Translations under genes and position numbers: made by a program
Assembly (NCBI GenBank): GCA_016617785.1
Contig: JADILM010000001.1
Coordinates: 3,100,001-3,164,000 of the forward strand
Reading direction: 5' to 3'
From: Sporobolomyces roseus
Taxonomy: Eukaryota; Basidiomycota; Microbotryomycetes; Sporidiobolales; Sporidiobolaceae
DNA: 64,000 bases
Shown here: piece after piece, positions 44,790-57,473 of the stretch
How the letters are laid out: the number at the start of each line of letters is the position of its first letter
Position numbering within the stretch: position 1 is the stretch's first letter
The notes under the pieces: generated by a model
Told to the model about the DNA's origin: nothing
Seen by the model: only the letters and a program-made list of their open reading frames with translations
The model's database searches: none

Positions 44790-46263
44790 TCACTCCCAAT
44801 GACCTTCCAACGCTTTCCCTTCGATCAATCCCTCCAACCCCATCTCTTTCAAAGCTTTCTCTACTTCGTCCCCTCCCTTTTCGCCCTCAATATCCCCCTC
44901 CAACCCTTCTTCTTCCTTTTCCAACACTTTGCCCGCATCTTGTCCAATGTCTTCTTTGACATCGTGTTTGGAAGGGATGAGGAGTAATTCTGCGCCTGGG
45001 TAATCGAGGAGTGAGGGGGGGTCGGCAGGGATGAACTTGGTCTTGAATAGTGATGAGAGCTCTTCTGGGTACTGAGGATGCTTGGAAGGATCTTGAGTGG
45101 GTGCGGCGGGATTGTTACTAGGTGATTCAGGGTTCTTGACCTGACGAAATTCAGAGAGGATCAGCAACTTTACGAGGCTCAGGAGTAAAGAGAGATGACA
45201 CTTTACTTGTAACTGAAACACACCTTCAGAATGAATGTGAAGAGCTTCTTGAACTTCTCCCATTTCGTTCGGGAGAGCAACTTGATAAGCGAAATGAGTA
45301 TTCCAAACTGCCTGAGCGTTCTCACTTCCCTTCGGTGGGTTCTCCGTAGCATGCAAGACGTATGCTCCAGACGCAGCGACCCTCGATCCAGGTTGGTGAC
45401 GAGTTCCCATCGTCTTCGTTTCGTAAGTGTACGAAGCGAGGGATTTCTTCAAGGAGGACATGTCTTCGCCTACGTTGAGTACTTCTCCCCAGATTGGTCG
45501 AGAGGATTGAGAGTGATCTGGAAGTGCTTTTTTGCCGATTGCGAGGAGACGGTGGAGTTTCGATTCGTGAGGAACGAGGAGAAGATGGAATTTCGAAACG
45601 TCGTCGAGGGAGTGAGGATCGTTCGTTTCGACCTGCATTCGGGCGTTGGTCGGTCAGTTCGAACGTCGACGATTCGTTGTTGAAGCAGAATTAGAAAGCA
45701 GTACGTACCTTGGGACGGTAAATGAAGTAAACATGCCCTTTCTCCAAAAGGCCTAAATCGCAAAAACCTTGGTCAATCACGTCTCTCCCTCAGCAAGCGA
45801 AGAAGTGTAGCTCACCATGTTTACGTTTCAAGTCGTCTTTCGATAGATCAAGATCAGGTTCTTGTCCCGGTTCGAAATTCTGACCTTTATCCTTTCCCGC
45901 TTCTTCCCTCGACGCAAACTTGTCTTTCTCCTTCTCCTTGTCCCCAGTAGCTTCTCCATCGTTCTTCTTCTCATCTCCTCCTTCAATCTCATCCTTCTGG
46001 TCTTTCCCTTGATCGTCCTCATCATCATCAATGACGATTACTTCCCGTTCCTCCTCCTTCTCCTCCTTCTTAGCTCTCTCTCCCTTATCATTCTCCTCAG
46101 CTCCCAAAGTTTGTTGTTTCAACCCATCCCCGTTCTCTCCCTTGCCGCCGTCACTCTCTGATGGTTTGACAACTACTTTCCTAAGTTTCTGCTTCTTGTC
46201 GTTCCCATCTGCTCCTGGTGAGACTGAACGTTTCGTGATTGAGGTATCTTGAGAGTTTGCCAT
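44790..46263 (-). CDS. Conserved fungal protein of unknown function, acidic N-terminus
   Basis: Start MANSQDTSITKRSVSPGADG at 46263 followed by about 120 Lys/Glu/Asp-rich residues (EEEREVIVIDDDEDDQ). A short exon provides GLLEKGHVYFIYRPK, joined to VETNDPHSLDDVSKFHLLLV, then LHRLLAIGKKALPD, PIWGEVLNVGED, and a C-terminal globular part ending ALKEMGLEGLIEGKALEGHW. The KGxxYFxYRPKV and SxDDVxxFxLLL pattern is a conserved fungal family that some ascomycete annotations label 'BTB domain transcription factor'; I see no BTB fold here and treat the function as unknown. Convergent with THOC3, 256 bp apart. Confidence 0.75.
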
Positions 46264-46698
46264 GGTTTTTTGAAGTAGAGAGTGAGAGGTAGGAGGGAGA
46301 GAGAGAGAGAGCGCGGGTTTTTGAAGGTTGTTGATTCAACGTCACTGAAACTCGCCAATCGAGTGTGAGATCGCGATATATGCAGAGGAACTGGAGGGAC
46401 AGCAATTGAAGCGTAGAAGTGAGACAGCGAATTGTGAAGGGAGACGGATCGAATGGAAAGTTGCAAAGTTGCAAAAAAGCACGAAGTGATCGCAAGGGAA
46501 ACTACGAAAAGACAACACAACTCGACAAGTAAGAACAGTGACGGTAGGACAGGGTGAAGAAGGTCACGACGAGCTAGGCAAGGTCGAGGGAAGGTTTGGC
46601 GATCACAGCGAGCGAAGGGTGTTGGAGAGGTAACGGCGAGAGATCGGAACGTGTGCGAGTGAGGCGGCGGCGGATTGAGATGTATGGCCGTGAGACTG
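46264..46698. other. Intergenic between two minus-strand genes
   Basis: 435 bp; upstream region of the acidic conserved protein, with a GAGAGA-rich stretch just 5' of its start. No gene seen. Confidence 0.45.
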
Positions 46699-47581
46699 TC
46701 AAAAGGATGAAGCTGGGTCAGAGGACTTGTAAGCGAAGAAGAAATGAGCAGACCGGTCGAGGACTCACCTCGTTACGCGAGGAGGAATTCGAGAGGCCAA
46801 TGAGCTGATCGAGTTGGTCTACCACCCTTGCCAGTATATCTGCCGAGATCCCGGGAAGATGTGCGTACACTCTTGTGATTGAAGTGAGTATAGAGACCCG
46901 CAGTTTGTCGGCACCGTCTTTGGAGCATTTCCATTGCGATTCCGAGATGGCGTCGAAAGGTTTGATCCAGTCTTTGGCGAGAGCGACGTGGAGCTTGAGA
47001 TACGTGTTGTAGGCGTATCTCAGTTGACGAAGCTCGGTTTGATACCCAGTCCAGGAGGGAGCCCAGATCGAACGAACGACGGGTTTCCAAAGTGCGTTGG
47101 TTGGGAAATGGAGCTTGACCAAACGAACAGAATGGTCAGTACCAGGAGCATATTTGCAGTCACAGATGTTCACAAGGTGACTTGCAACGTGGGTCTCTTC
47201 GAGTATGGCAACTGCGAGCTCTTTGACATTGTCCAGGCATTGAACATAGTCAGTGATCTTCAGGAGTAATGGACGCTCGAGACTTGGATCGAATTCTCCG
47301 AGTGCTGAAAGTAGGGCATCGCAGCTTTTGCCACTGTCGGGGTACTTCCACTTGATCATGGCATCTCGGAATTCTGAGAAATAGCGGCGAATCACCTAAA
47401 CGAAGAAGAATGAACGAGTGACATTCGCGAAATACTCTGGGAGTAACGCACGCTGAGATGATTCTGTAACAGCAATGGGGGGTTGATGGCATCAGCGCAC
47501 GAGCACGAGGTAATAGGAGAGCAAAAGAGAACTCACAGCCGTGGCATACTGAGTCGAGTTGTGTCGAACGTTAGGTGCCAT
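46699..47581 (-). CDS. Hypothetical helical protein
   Basis: Start MAPNVRHNSTQYATA at 47581, a 12-nt exon (NHLS), then a long exon beginning VIRRYFSEFRDAMIKWKYPD and running to IGLSNSSSRNE, and a final short exon SSDPASSF ending at 46699. All introns have consensus ends. The product, about 240 residues, is mixed charged/hydrophobic and looks largely helical (ELRQLRYAYNTYLKLHVALA). It contains LVNICDCKYAPGTDHSVRLV, but two cysteines alone do not make a zinc site. No family recognised. Confidence 0.65.
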
Positions 47582-48105
47582 TCTACGATGAGCCGAGTCG
47601 GGACCGGAACGGTTCGAGTGAAGGGGAGAGAGGGAAGGAGAGGAAGGAGGGAGGGAGGAGGAAGAAGAGGAAAGGGGCACGCGTGGTAGAACGAATCCGC
47701 GGGATAAGAGTTCGTCTCTTACCGACCTCCTTGACCTTCGATCGGAAGACTACTCAGCGAGCGATCGAATTAGTACCATGAAGCTAGAGCGAGCGAGCGA
47801 GAGTCAAGATTTGCTCACATTATTAGCAGGTAAACGTGCGTAAATGAGTAGGCGAAGCGAAGAGATCCGAGAGCGACAACTCGTAAGCGATACATTTGAA
47901 GAGTAGACCAGCAGTTCTGGGAGCAGGCGAAGGTACCCATTGACCCGCTAGGGACGCGATAGCGAGGCAAAAGCAGGTAGCGAAAGAACTACTCAAAGAG
48001 AGCTCGAGAGACGAAGCTGAGGTTCCTAAGCGAAGTTCGAGCACCGAAAGTCGTACTATCGAGTCGATGTTTCCCCTCCTCTGATCAGGGCCTGGCTGCG
48101 AAGTG
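47582..48105. other. Intergenic region holding the permease fragment
   Basis: Outside the permease relic at 47823-48044 this stretch has a purine-rich block near 47621-47672 and a short gagcgagcgagcgag tract near 47788. No other gene seen. Confidence 0.5.
47823..48044 (-). pseudogene. Decayed fragment of the AAAP amino-acid permease
   Basis: Read on the minus strand the fragment gives FATCFCLAIASLAGQWVPSP and TAGLLFKCIAYELSLSDLFA. The intact permease at 38.1-38.3 kb gives FVTCFYLAIGIAVYVMAGQY, ASPALGTAGVLLKRIAYGLS and LPGLLASGVIYAHLPAKY. A short deletion removes the IAVYVM part, a frameshift follows DLFAS, and after it the other frame reads LLIYARLPANN followed by gtgagc, which matches LPAKY and the gtgagt donor of the real gene. 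Because the intron donor is retained, it is a DNA-level copy and not a retrocopy. It is too short and broken to make a transporter. Confidence 0.82.
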
Positions 48106-48826
48106 TTATGTTGAAACGCTAGATTGGGTTCGTTTCAACATTTTCGCACCTCTCCCCCGTAACCCTTTGAACCGCTTGACAATGACGTTCGCGAGTGTTG
48201 GGGACAGTCGCAACGATACGAGTATGCGGAGTGGAAGTAGAGCCTGCGAAACGAGCGTCAGCTCAGTACGAACGAGGGAAAGAGTGCGAAAGGAACTTTA
48301 CTTTGACGACCAAGTAAGCAGCAACTAGATTCGCTACATCTCCACTGACCTTGAGACTATCACTACTCGACACGTCTGATTTAGGTTGATCCTCCGACCT
48401 TTGCTTTCTCTCTATCCTATCTTGTCTCGATTCCTTCTCCCACCCGAACCATCCATACCTCCTCCCCATTCTCTCTGCTTTCTCTTCCCCCTCCTTCATC
48501 CACTCCCTGACTTTAATCCTCGCTCCTTCTCTCGTCCATTTCCCTTGTTCCTCCTCTAGATTAGTAGAAGAAGAGGTTGATTCAGATTCCTCCAAAGTCC
48601 AAGCTACGATTCCAGCCCCTAAACCGAGGTAGTGGAAAGTAGTGAATAAGAGAGAGAGGGGTAGGATGGCGGTTAGTTCGTGTAGGATTAGGAAAGAGAT
48701 GAAGAGTGATGGAGGATCGGCAGAGGGGTAACGTCGCTTCAGTCTTGATAGGTACGATTGGGTCGAGGATGATCTAGATCGGAGGGGTCTAGTGAGTTGG
48801 AGAGGATGAATAGCGCGTCGAAGCAT
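48106..48826 (-). CDS. Mitochondrial FAM210-like (DUF1279) inner-membrane protein
   Basis: Start MLRRAIHPLQLTRPLRSRSS at 48826 is a strong Arg/Ser mitochondrial presequence. The conserved DUF1279 opening YPSADPPSLFISFLILHELT plus AILPLSLLFTTFHYLGLGAG forms the first hydrophobic segment. A charged linker follows, then SGDVANLVAAYLVVKALLPL with RILVSLRLSPTLANVIVKRF, the second conserved segment, recovered by one intron with a ctgac branch point. Stop at 48106. Members such as FAM210A and yeast Nat2 sit in the inner membrane; molecular role is poorly defined. Head to head with DDX41. Confidence 0.85.
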
Positions 48827-48918
48827 GACTTGTTAGTGAAATGTAAGAGCGAGAGAAGTTTCAAGTTGTCAACTCTCTACTCTTCGCTCCGTTCTCGGGA
48901 TTCGAAAGACTAGTCCCA
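48827..48918. promoter_or_regulatory. 92-bp bidirectional promoter, FAM210-like / DDX41
   Basis: Opposite start codons are 92 bp apart. No TATA box is apparent. Confidence 0.5.
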
Positions 48919-51595
<2,677 letters not shown>

Positions 51596-51931
51596 TGGAA
51601 GTATATGGCTTCTTCACGGCGAGGCGAGAGGAGAGGAGGGGTACGCCTTGCCTCGCTTTTTTTTCGGTTGTCGAATTCTACACTACTTGCGAATGCAGAT
51701 TCGATACATTCGTATTCTTGATCTCGTCGGAGAACAACAGGCTCGGCTCTCTCTTCATCGCATCTCGACTCGACGAAGATGAACTTGAGAAGGAGTTGAA
51801 GAAAGTGACGTCTCTCGACCTGTTTTTCTGTCGATCCTGCCAGTCTTCCTTTCTTCTCTCCTTCCCTTCGGCTCCTCAGCAGGTGGATGATCCCTCGAGC
51901 AAACTCCCTTCGACCTACTAGACTGTTCAGA
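51596..51931. other. Intergenic, DDX41 to 2H phosphoesterase
   Basis: 336 bp with T-rich stretch near 51657 and a CT-rich leader. The frame of the next gene stays open upstream (in-frame ATG at 51887) but I use the inner start. Confidence 0.45.
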
Positions 51932-52639
51932 ATGACTCAACATCAATCCGCTTCTTCTTCCTCTTCTTCCTCTCACTTTCACTCTCCCCACAACAACAAC
52001 AACTCTCATTCACACTCGAAATCACATGATGACAAAGGTCAACCTCAATGGCATGCCGTTCGAGACGAGCACTCGAAAGTGCACCGACATCGACCAAATA
52101 CGAAAGGAGCCGAAGAATCCGTCTACCCTCTCTCACTTCGCATCTCTCCTTCCCTCCACGACCCTCTCAACGACTTACGAAAACGATACTTCCCTGCTCA
52201 TCGACTCAAAGTCCCCGCTCATTTGACCCTCTTCCACGCTCTCCCGCATTCGAAACTCGACGAAATCAAGCAAACTTTGGATCAAGTCTCGAAAGGGAAC
52301 AAACCTTTTAAAGTTACGAGTGGGAAAGTGTTCAAGATGGGAGATCAAGGAGTTGCGATCGATCCCGATAAGGGAGTGGTCGAGGGGAAACAGTTGCATG
52401 CGGAATTGAGGAAGGATTGGGAAGGGTTCTTGAGTAAACAGGATCAGAAGAGTTTCAAGGCGCATTGGACCATCATGAACAAGGAGGAGGACAAAGAGAA
52501 GGTCGAGAAAGTGTTGCAGGAGTGTAAGGAATGGCAGGAGAAGGAAGGGCCGAAAGAAGGAGAAGCGGACGGACTCGTGCTTTGGAGGTACAATCACGGA
52601 GAATGGGTCTTCGAGCAGGAATGGGATTTCAAGAAGTAG
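51932..52639 (+). CDS. 2H phosphoesterase superfamily protein (2'-5' RNA ligase-like)
   Basis: An intronless gene, unusual here. From ATG 51932 (MTQHQSASSSSSSSHFHS) a Ser/His/Asn-rich leader is followed by YPLSLRISPSLHDPLNDLRK and RYFPAHRLKVPAHLTLFHAL with the first HxT motif (HLT). The second HxT is KAHWTIMNK, about 110 residues later. These paired motifs form the active site of the 2H superfamily, which opens 2',3'-cyclic phosphates or related RNA ends. The end LWRYNHGEWVFEQEWDFKK is typical of fungal members. Substrate unknown. An in-frame ATG at 51887 would add 15 residues. Confidence 0.85.
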   Translation: MTQHQSASSSSSSSHFHSPHNNNNSHSHSKSHDDKGQPQWHAVRDEHSKVHRHRPNTKGAEESVYPLSLRISPSLHDPLNDLRKRYFPAHRLKVPAHLTLFHALPHSKLDEIKQTLDQVSKGNKPFKVTSGKVFKMGDQGVAIDPDKGVVEGKQLHAELRKDWEGFLSKQDQKSFKAHWTIMNKEEDKEKVEKVLQECKEWQEKEGPKEGEADGLVLWRYNHGEWVFEQEWDFKK

Positions 52640-52909
52640 ATACAATCGATTTATGGGGTTAAACGTTGTACATAGACTCGCATTTGCATTTGCATTCGCA
52701 TATTTGTTTTTTCGCACTCTCGAAATTGAACTGCATTCGACGACCGATTCTTCACGTCGCTACAGCTAGACTGAGCTGACTAATCTATTTCGAGAGCAAA
52801 CTGGGGTACTACTGATACTGAAGAGAGCGCGCTTGAGGCGTATGTACAGCGAGAGAATGGGGGAAAGATTGAGAAAGTGTCTATAGGAGAAAGGTGCATC
52901 GTCGAACGC

Positions 52910-53526
52910 TCATTGAACCTTCTTCGCCGGCTTGTGTCCATCTGCAATATTCCGAGAGTGAGCCTTTAGGACAATGGGCAGATCTCCTCAGAGCTCTGCC
53001 TTGAGAGACGGTTTTGTACTCACATTTCTTCTCCCATTCTTCCTTATCCTTGTCATGTTTCGATCCTCCCAAGTTAGTCGTCTTCTGAAGTAACCACGGA
53101 ACTGAAAACGTCGCTGCTTTCCATCCTTGCATGAGAGAGCTGCGAAGGAGGAATAGCGGAAAATGAGCAGCGATTCGAGTGGGAGACAGGTAGATACAAA
53201 CTTACCGCTGTAATCTATCTTGAGTCTCTTCTACTGTGAGCGCCCGCTTATCCGTCTTGACTGATACACTAATATCGAGGAGGAAGAGTGAGAGTCAGCT
53301 CCTCAACGGATATCGCTTGTGATCGCTGAGAGAAGCTTGAGACGTACCCATCAGCCGATACATTGACTCCTCTAGCTTGCAGATTCTGTTTAGTCGAATC
53401 CACCGCAGCGTTGAAGGCTGTAACTCCGAATTTGATAGCGATGATGAGGATTGTGAAAACGAGAAGGGTAAAGACGAGTTTGACCCAGGCCCAAAAGTTC
53501 GAGCCAGATGGATCTGATTTAGCCAT
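52910..53526 (-). CDS. Small N-terminally anchored membrane protein, unknown function
   Basis: Start MAKSDPSGSNFWAWVKLVFT at 53526, continuing LLVFTILIIAIKFGVTAFNA, a single strong membrane segment close to the N-terminus. Three introns join KQNLQARGVNVSADG, VSVKTDKRALTVEETQDRLQ, SSLMQGWKAATFSVPWLLQK and the basic end YGHKPAKKVQ at 52910. About 130 residues. Positive charges lie mainly C-terminal to the segment. I recognise no family. Confidence 0.75.
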
Positions 53527-54289
53527 TCTAGAGGTGTTACTAGAGTGGTAGAGGTGAGTTGGAGAGAGTGAGGTCGAATGAGAGATGAAACAGATGCGGT
53601 GTCAATTCTTCTCGATTGTAGTCGTTAGCTTGGTTGCAGAGGTGAACGAGGACTCGTGTATGGCTGCTGCCGAGCTGTCGAGTCGTGTTGGTGAGACGCA
53701 AGCTTCATCTCTCGCAACCTTCCGAGCATGCTCGCAGGCGATTTTGTTCGAGTTTCTTCGTAGTCTCGTCCAGCGGTCTTACAATCGTCTCATTCTGGAG
53801 CTGGACAGATGCATCGCAGAGCCGAAGGAGCCGCGGCAGAGTACGGTGTATTTCTACCTCTCTTTCGCAACTGAATGCTTTCAGGTCTATTCTTCGAATC
53901 CAACGGTGTGGCGAGTGCGACACTCTCAACCGAAAGGGACGACACGCAAAGTCCTACCGGAGAGATGCCACGAGCGAGACAGAACTCATGTGGAAACCGT
54001 TTCGACGCAGATCCTTTTCTTTTTCGAAGCCCAAGTTTTTCCTTTTCGCACTTTGCAATCTGCTGTTCCCACGCTACGACATGATTCATTCTCGAACCGA
54101 ACCTAAAAGCTACATCATTCGCTGTCAAATTTGACGACGTTTGGGCCGACCCTCTCTTCGGTTAATTTCATTCGTTTCACCGCTTGCCTTGTCGCAGAAG
54201 ACCACAAGTCTACAATTTGGCCCGAGTGAACCGATGGAACTACTCTTTCTTCTTCACTTACTACTCTCTAGACACAACGACCATCAACT
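53527..54289. other. Intergenic with overlapping long frames
   Basis: 763 bp. A 173-codon ATG-led frame at 53585-54106 coexists with open frames in another plus frame and on the minus strand over the same stretch, so openness alone is not evidence. No domain or splice sites support a gene. Confidence 0.4.
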
Positions 54290-54936
54290 ATGCCTGACAT
54301 GAAATACTTGCGACGAACCTCGACGACTTCGACCTTTTTCGCCGGTTCTCCAATGCCTTCTCCACTTGTAACTTCAGTGGCTCCTTCACTTTACACTCCA
54401 CTCGAGCCAATTGACCGCAAAGAGCTACCTCAAGTCCTCGCACCTCTCTCGCCAGGCCCCGAGTGTTGTCTTGAGCTTTCCAACTTCTTCGTCCGTCTCT
54501 CTCTCTCTTTCGTCCGAGAATCCTCGTGCTGATACTCTCCTCCCTCGATTTAGTCTTGCGGCACCAGTCATGGTACGTCGAAGCACTCATGTCCTCGACA
54601 TGGCAAGGAACACACGCTCGGTTCAGCAAGTTTGCAAGACCTCCCTTATGAACTTGTCGAACAAGTGAGCACTTTCGCTTTCGCTCTCAGACTATAGGAT
54701 AGTAACACATCGATCAGTTCCTGCAGGAGCCACTGCGAGAAGCCGAGTCGGACAGTTCGCAAGGAGAGAAGGACGCTGGACGTCCTCAACTTCATGTTCA
54801 AGTTCCATCCAGCTCCATGGGCACTCAAGGTCGGTCCCAATCTCGTTCGGTATCTTCCCTCATAGTTCGTATTTCTGACGTATTCTCAGAGTCTACAGTA
54901 TCAGTAGCAGCTGCTGTCGCTCCCGTCTCGGCGTGA
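54290..54936 (+). CDS. Hypothetical Ser-rich protein, three exons
   Basis: ATG 54290 opens MPDMKYLRRTSTTSTFFAGS and continues to ECCLELSNFF. An intron 54489-54554 or so (gtccgt...gctgata...tttag) joins SCGTSHGTSKHSCPRHGKEH and DLPYELVEQ, and a second intron (gtgagc...cgatcag) joins FLQEPLREAESDSSQGEKDA to the end VSVAAAVAPVSA, stop 54934-54936. Both joins are phase 0 and the combined frame is open for about 175 codons, which supports a real gene. DLPYELVEQF resembles the start of F-box-like helices, but too little is present to call one. No family recognised. Confidence 0.5.
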
Positions 54937-55871
54937 ATCGTCAACGCCTCTTTCGCAAACATTTTCAACGCACCACTTCTAGTCGTTCTCGCATCTCTTC
55001 ATCGGTCCATCGTTCCTGTATACTCTTTTACGACCATCTCTACGACTTTCAATCATCGCATGCATCTTCCACTGTACATACTTCGCGGGTTTCTCTTTCT
55101 TTTGGTATTTCTGTAATGTAGTGTAACATCGATGAGTTCTGTGATGACTCGAGCGAACGGTCGCGAGCAGGAGTACTCGTACTACATCTTCGGTGCTCGT
55201 CGAAGGTTTGGTCGTCGATAATCTCTGATTCAAATTTCGCGTGAGCGTGGACCGACCCACTCGAACTGGGCGAACTTCACGCGCGTGTACTGCTCTGCAC
55301 CGAACATGCTCGCCGCGTCGAAAATGCGTTGTCTTTAGCTGTACCGGGCAAAGCATGCTTACTCCCGACGTCGTCTTCTGTCGCACGAAACTTTCGAAAT
55401 CAATTCTTCCGATCGTCTTCACCTCTCTCTGTATCGCTCACGGATGGCCACTAACAGTCTGCACTGATAACTTCTTCCATTTCGTTTCACTTACCCTTGA
55501 TCGTCCTCACAAACTAGCACAAAAAGTGTCTCTAATAGAATCATAGAACGAGACAGAACCACATCGGAATCAATTTTGTTCCCTCCCGACGTCAAGAGGG
55601 GAAGAGGAAGAGAGCCCAAAGATACCGAGAGGACGGAAGGAGTATGTTTGGAGAGGAGAGGGAAAGGATAAACGTGTTTTTCGTGGTTTGCTCGAAAGAA
55701 TCGTAAATGATATTTGTTGGTCTTGAAGGCCTCGACAAGGCGTGCTTGTAGTATTCTGATATAACAGGGTTGTAACCGACGGGCCGGCCAGAGAGAGGTA
55801 GCGAGAGGGTCTAGTTTTAGGTTTCCGAAGGTCTTGAGGTTTTCTTGAAGTTTTCGATTCATCACTCCCGC
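54937..55871. other. Convergent 3' region, hypothetical gene / bZIP
   Basis: 935 bp with no supported gene; overlapping frames on both strands lack splice sites and motifs. Confidence 0.45.
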
Positions 55872-57473
55872 TCACTCACGTCTCGCTCTCTTCGAGTTCC
55901 CATTCTTCTTTCCTCCATCTCCCCTGTCTCCAATCCTTCCCCTCAGACACTCATTCTCCTTTTCCAATACATCTACCCTTTCCCTCAACCACTCATTCTC
56001 ATCCTTGAGTTCGATATTCTCCCTCGCCTGCTGTTCAATCGCTTCACTCTTCCTTTTCCTACTCTCCCTCGCACTCAACGTGTTTAGCCTCCTTCTCCTA
56101 TCAGCCTCACTCTCCAAGTACTCCTGAGTGAATCCTTCTCCTTGTCGTTTTATCGCTTTTTCATTCGCTCGTTGTAAAGCTGCCGGGATGGGTTTGCGAG
56201 AGGTGCGGGAAGAGACTTGATAGTTTCGAGTTTGGATAGGAGCGTCGAGGGGAAGAATAGGAGGGGCAGTGGTTTTTCGGGTTTTCGAGGATGAAGGAGG
56301 AGGAGCGGGAGATAATGAAGTCGAGAAGGAAGTCCTCCGACGAGTCGAACGAGTTGATGTAGGTGCGGGACTGCATTGGCGGGGAATCCACTCAAAGTCT
56401 TGCTCGTTTTCGTCTTTATCCTCCTCCTCTGTAGGCGATTCGAGGTTGGCGGCTTCGGGGAGAGATTTGTGAGAGGAAGTAGGAGGAAGAGGAGGGAGGG
56501 AGTCAGTCGCAATGACACTAGTGGTAACCTCGGTGAAGAGGTTATCATAGGTTCGTTGTGACATAATTGGGGAGAATCTGGTTGGATTCGAGTCTCGCCG
56601 CATATCGAGTTGAGGAGGAAGTCCAGGCGAGGAAGAAGCAGCGTGATAGCTGGAGACTAGACCGCTAATCGAGGTAGATCGGTAACGAGATTGAGTGATC
56701 GAAGCTGGGTCGAAGATACCTGCTAAACCGTCTCCTCCCGATTGATCCAATCCCAAGTTGTCCATCAACAACGGCGATCCAGAGTAGTCGAAATCTCCTG
56801 TTGGAGGATCTTCGGGCGACCAGGTTCCATCCGAGAATTGGGGCGACATCGAGTGTGAAGGTGGGATGAGAGGAGATTCGCCGAGAGGGGATTGGAGGGA
56901 GTGGTCGAAAGCGATAGCCCTCGCCTGGAGATGGGAGAAGGACGAAGTACCATGGGAGGCCGGAGCGCAGGAAGTCGAAGGTCGTGGAGGAAACGGAGCT
57001 GGAGGAGGATAGAAATGAAGCTCTTGAGGTTGGATTTGACCGAAGTTGAACAACTCGAAGTCTACATCATACATTCGGGCGTCAGTCTTCGTCGAGCTCT
57101 CGACGTAGAGCACTTCGGGAGACAGGGAAGGGGTAGTGAGAGGGAGAGGAGAGTCGAAAGGGAGAAGAGTTGGAAGGGGATCGACGGGGATATCCTCCTC
57201 TTTGAAGATGTTCGAACAAGGGGAGGAGATGAAGAGTGATAACTCACCCACACCAGTTGGATAACCCTTGACTTGGTCAATTTCGCGAGGTAGACGGCTC
57301 CCCACTCCATCCTCGAGTTCATTCACGCCGAACAACGGACTTCCGCCTATTCTGACCCTCTCCTCTGTACCTTCTCTGGCTGTGTAACCATCTTGATTGT
57401 ACTGGTTGTATGGTGGTTCGAGGTGATTCGATTGATGACTTGGTTCAATATTGAAAGGAGTCGTAAGTCTCAT
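55872..57473 (-). CDS. bZIP transcription factor, Gcn4-like basic region
   Basis: An uninterrupted 533-residue frame from ATG 57473. Most is disordered Ser/Pro/Asp-rich sequence with likely activation segments (for example DVDFELFNFGQIQPQ). The DNA-binding end is C-terminal: RRRLNTLSARESRKRKSEAI is the basic region with the N-x7-R signature, followed by a zipper with leucines every seven residues in IELKDENEWLRERVDVLEKE and NECLRGRIGD. The first zipper heptad position expected by Gcn4 spacing holds Gln, so the dimer interface begins one to two heptads later. The basic region differs from Gcn4 at two contact positions. Could be a Gcn4/Cpc1 homologue or another fungal bZIP. Confidence 0.85.
   Translation of the reverse strand: MRLTTPFNIEPSHQSNHLEPPYNQYNQDGYTAREGTEERVRIGGSPLFGVNELEDGVGSRLPREIDQVKGYPTGVGELSLFISSPCSNIFKEEDIPVDPLPTLLPFDSPLPLTTPSLSPEVLYVESSTKTDARMYDVDFELFNFGQIQPQELHFYPPPAPFPPRPSTSCAPASHGTSSFSHLQARAIAFDHSLQSPLGESPLIPPSHSMSPQFSDGTWSPEDPPTGDFDYSGSPLLMDNLGLDQSGGDGLAGIFDPASITQSRYRSTSISGLVSSYHAASSSPGLPPQLDMRRDSNPTRFSPIMSQRTYDNLFTEVTTSVIATDSLPPLPPTSSHKSLPEAANLESPTEEEDKDENEQDFEWIPRQCSPAPTSTRSTRRRTSFSTSLSPAPPPSSSKTRKTTAPPILPLDAPIQTRNYQVSSRTSRKPIPAALQRANEKAIKRQGEGFTQEYLESEADRRRRLNTLSARESRKRKSEAIEQQARENIELKDENEWLRERVDVLEKENECLRGRIGDRGDGGKKNGNSKRARRE

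Noticed and set aside
53585..54106. 173-codon ATG-led plus-strand frame
   Set aside because: The same stretch is open in a second plus frame and on the minus strand, which happens by chance in stop-poor sequence; no domain, signal peptide or splice support.
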